A stretch of DNA of 64,000 nt. Origin: Wuchereria bancrofti (taxonomy: Eukaryota; Nematoda; Chromadorea; Rhabditida; Onchocercidae). The stretch covers positions 22,791,965 to 22,855,964 of the forward strand of contig SSBO01000012.1 of the NCBI GenBank assembly GCA_005281725.1, read 5' to 3'. The notes beneath the pieces were generated by a model, which searched no databases, was not told the origin of the DNA, and worked only from the letters and a program-made list of their open reading frames with translations. Shown here piece by piece: positions 60,861 to 64,000 of this stretch (position 1 is the first letter of the stretch; each line of letters begins with the position of its first letter). A program made the translations under genes and the position numbers.

Positions 60861-61966
60861 AAATAAAAAAAAAAAAAATGATGAAACAAATTCATTTATT
60901 TTATTATCCTTTAAATTTTAATAACATTCAGTGTAATTTTTAAATCAAGTTAAAAAATAATAATAAATTTTAAATTAATTAAACAATAATTAATATTCTC
61001 ATTTGGAAATTTGTTGAAGAAAAAATCAAAAATAAAAAAAAAAAATTAAAACATTATTTGTTAACAAATTGTAACATTTTTTTTTTTTAAATTTTGTTTG
61101 TTTGTTTTGTTTTGATTAAATTTGTATATTTGAGAAAAAAAGAAATGCCATTGTTTATTCAGTATAAAATACTTTTATTCTTTCGCCCATAGTAGCAAGA
61201 AGATGAGAAAAAAGAGAGGGAAAAAGAGAAAGAGAAAGAGAGACAGAGAGATTTTTGAGATTATAATTTAAAAAAGTTTTTCATGTATACATTTAAAAGT
61301 AACTAATCATTTTTCTCTTCTGCCAGTTTGAAATTTCAAGTTTATTTAAATGCGCATTTAGATAGCGCCTTATTAATTTAGGTCATTTGCGCACCATTTA
61401 CTCTAATTCTTAGATATAATAAACTGACAATTAAGGCAAAAAACTTTATTATACGTTTGTTTTTCTTCTTTCGAAATAAAATAGATTGAAGATTCTATGA
61501 TTGTATTAAGTTCATTAATTTATTAAAAAGTTCATCTTTTTTTTCTTTTCACTTTTAATTGTGATTTTTTTTTTATCAGAGAGCCGTCAATATTGTTCAA
61601 TGGTCAATGGTCACTTGGTCAAAACTCTTTAACTTTCCTCTTTTGACCATTTAATTTAATCAATTTGTGATAAAATGTAGTCAGCAACTGCTACATTTTA
61701 TTTTAAAATAATTACCGCTTAAAAAGGTAGAAATGAAAATTAGAAATGAGCTAAATATTATCAAAGTTGTGTAATCTGTTTTTTTTTTTTTTTTTATCAT
61801 TGCAAAATTAACTCTTATTAGTCCAATTATTTCGTCATTTTGAAAAGAAGAAAAATGAGTGAAGGATTAAATTAATTTTAAAATTAATTGGTTCATTTGA
61901 AAATAATAATGAAGAAGGATATGTGTGAGGAGAAAAAAATGGAATTATATCTTGAAATATTTGAAA

Positions 61967-62170
61967 TTTTTAATTGATTTCAAGCATAATTTAAATATTA
62001 TACCATATTAACACAGATAATTACTACAGGTTGCATTTTTATACAGGTAATTACTAAATGCTATATGCCTACATTTTTTTTTTTTAATTGATTTAAAGCA
62101 TAATTTAAATTTTATATCATATTATCACAGATTTTTATACAGGTAATCACTAAATTCTATATGCCCACAT
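61967..62170 (+). repeat. ~100-bp decayed tandem duplication
   Basis: The block at 61967-62073 (TTTTTAATTGATTTCAAGCA, AATTTAAAT, ATCACAG/AACACAG, TTTTTATACAGGTAAT, CTATATGCC, ACATT) recurs at 62083-62170 with a short internal deletion of about 20 bases. A TACAGGTAA word repeats three more times to 62205. Confidence 0.82.
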
Positions 62171-63209
62171 TAATAATTATTACACACTACGTACCTGTAC
62201 AGGTAACTAATAAATATTACGCACCGATATAGGTATTACGCTACTACATATTTACTTCAATTCAATTACTTCCATAGAATTAAAAACTTTTTTTTTAAAA
62301 AAAAAATATCATATATCATTTTTAATTATTATTAAATTAATGATGAAAAGGAAAAGTTATTAATATTTAAATAAATATTTAAGCATCGTTTCATTTCATA
62401 TTATATACTTATCTTAGTGAATGAATTTGTAATCCTTTTTCAATTTATAATTCTACAAAAAATAAGGAAAAAAAAAAGGTTATAAGAAATTCATATAAAT
62501 CTTTGAATAAATAAACAATTTATTTTTGGTGAATATTTATTCATAAGAGAGAGAGAGAGAGAGAGAAAGAAAGAAAGAAAAAAGATATAAATGAAACATG
62601 TATATTATTGCTATTTGTTAAAATATTATTTTGAAATTGAGAAAGTTGAAGGTATATTTTACTGATTAATGAACTTCTTTTTTTTTTTTTTTGCTTTTTA
62701 TTATTTTGGTTTTATTTGAAGAGATAATTTTGAAGAATGGGAAAGAGGTAAATTGTAATAATATGTCAACTGTGTTCATTGATCTTATCAAGCAGAAGGA
62801 AAAAAAAAAGTGAAATAAATAAATAGCATGAAAGAAAATGTTGTGGAAAGGTGGAGTTTAGATTTTATTTCAAAAAAAAAAAAAGAAAAATAAATTTCAC
62901 TTTCTTATTTCTGTTAATATTATATGAATAAACATTAGTATTACTAGCTTCATTTATCAATTCTTCTTGGTTTATCAAATATGAAGCAAATATTTTCGTT
63001 AGGTATGCTATAGATATTATCATTATTTTTATTATTATTTTAATTAATAATAATTTCTCAATTTCTATTTCATTTTTAAATTATTAATAAATTTAACAAA
63101 AAAAAAAAGGAAAAAAAGCAATTTCTGTTTTACTAGCATTTGTTGCTACATTCATTCACTTTTTAATGCAATTCAAATAGTTTAACAAACATTGCACATA
63201 TATTTAATC

Positions 63210-63530
63210 TGTTTTGTGTATTTTTAATTTCAATGAGTTTTTGTTTATTTTTAATTTTAATAAGTTTTTGTGTATTTTTAATTATTTTTAATTTCAATGA
63301 GTCTTTCGCATATTTTTGATTTCAATGAGTTTCAATAATGTATTTTTTGATTTCACCAAGTTTTTGCTCATTTTTAATTAATTTCAATAAGCTTTTTCTT
63401 ATTTTTCACTTTCATAAGTTTTTGTGTATTTTTAATTTCAATGAGTTTTTGCTCATTTTTAATTTTAATAAATTTTTGATTTCATTGACTTTCAATGAAA
63501 TATTTTTAATTTCACTGAGTTTTGAGCTTC
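63210..63530 (+). repeat. Degenerate ~30-bp AT-rich minisatellite
   Basis: Roughly ten diverged copies of a unit like TTTTTAATTTCAATGAG plus TTTTTG(T/C)(G/T)TAT follow one another. It reads through as a Phe/Asn/Lys-rich open frame (63338-63538) that is a repeat artefact rather than a gene. Confidence 0.75.
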
Positions 63531-64000
63531 TTTCATAATATTAATTTTCAAAAATGAAAAAAAAAAATACTACAGTCATATTTTGCTAGAAAAATCATAC
63601 TTTAATTGCAAAAAAATTTTTAATTCAAAATAGCTTAGTTTCTAAAATGACTTTGATTCGATGCTTTTAGAGCATAATTGAGATTTGATGTGATATTGCT
63701 ATAAATAATTTAGGAATTTTACTTGTATTAAGTAAAATTAAACTTGTATTTACCCACTTACTTTTGTATACTACTTAGATAATTAATAATTAGTTAAAAT
63801 TAGTATTACAAATTATAGGTTTTTATAGCTGATAACACATAGGTATGAGATATGATCTTATTAAAATTAATTCATTTTATTTTAAGTTCTTTCTTTTGGC
63901 TTTTATCTATCAGTTAAAAGGTACTCCTAACTGTTTAAGTAAAAATATGAAATTTAAATAACTTTAGTTTAGTTTTAAATTCAACATTTATTCTACAAAT

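Larger units (their letters stand above)
60861..64000. other. 3' flank of RYK, no gene recognised
   Basis: AATAAA occurs immediately after the RYK stop (60863-60868), though in an A-rich run. The remaining 3 kb have GA-rich runs (61202-61250, 62546-62580), poly-T runs, a decayed duplication (61967-62170) and a degenerate repeat (about 63210-63530). I see no exon with a recognisable protein on either strand. Confidence 0.55.

Noticed and set aside
1..64000. CRISPR array, prophage, bacterial endosymbiont insert or tRNA genes
   Set aside because: No spaced direct repeats of CRISPR type, no bacterial-type gene density or GC shift, and no cloverleaf-like sequence that I could support by eye.

Overview
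The window is nuclear DNA from a nematode, most likely a spirurid or filarial worm. It is very AT-rich and full of A/T homopolymer runs. The genes are broken into small exons by introns with TTTCAG-like acceptors. Many start codons lie 2-20 bases after an unpaired TTTCAG/TTTTAG, the mark of spliced-leader trans-splicing. The protein set (KDEL-tailed BiP, worm-type TTBK kinase, RYK/LIN-18, V-ATPase subunit e) fits an ecdysozoan animal. I rebuilt 15 gene models by joining exons so that phase and family conservation agree. No CRISPR array, prokaryotic operon, tRNA or rRNA gene was recognised, and I see no intact transposon.

Layout. 2.3-9.2 kb (+): DcpS decapping scavenger, RNA polymerase III subunit POLR3K/RPC10 and a CLCC1-like membrane protein, spaced 0.56-0.68 kb apart (candidate operon). 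10.5-14.8 kb (+): BiP/GRP78, with unfolded-protein-response elements and a 16-bp ACGTG repeat array upstream. 17.4-21.9 kb (-): proteasome alpha subunit PSMA1, and V-ATPase subunit e upstream of it. 22.6-23.4 kb (+): ribonuclease kappa, head to head with subunit e. 25.6-28.4 kb (+): TTBK-like kinase. 29.2-33.8 kb (-): a 98-residue protein of unknown function followed after 19 bases by a FLYWCH-like zinc-finger gene. 36.3-38.0 kb (+): eIF4E. 39.4-42.1 kb (+): PEX3. 43.3-45.5 kb (+): a small twin-CX9C protein resembling NDUFAF8, whose last exon overlaps the start of UTP23. 50.5-60.9 kb (+): RYK-family receptor with a degenerate kinase domain. The rest is AT-rich spacer with microsatellites and degenerate minisatellites.

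Most genes are housekeeping: mRNA cap metabolism (DcpS, eIF4E), RNA synthesis and ribosome assembly (POLR3K, UTP23), protein quality control (BiP, PSMA1), V-ATPase (subunit e, RNASEK), organelle biogenesis (PEX3, NDUFAF8-like), plus one Wnt-type receptor. The most interesting points are the two very tight cistron pairs (NDUFAF8-like/UTP23 overlapping by 20 bases, and the 98-aa/FLYWCH pair), which look like SL1-type operons; the head-to-head pairing of two V0 accessory subunits; the BiP upstream region; and a GC-AG intron in BiP. A single N at 58747 sits at a sequence duplication that looks like an assembly error.
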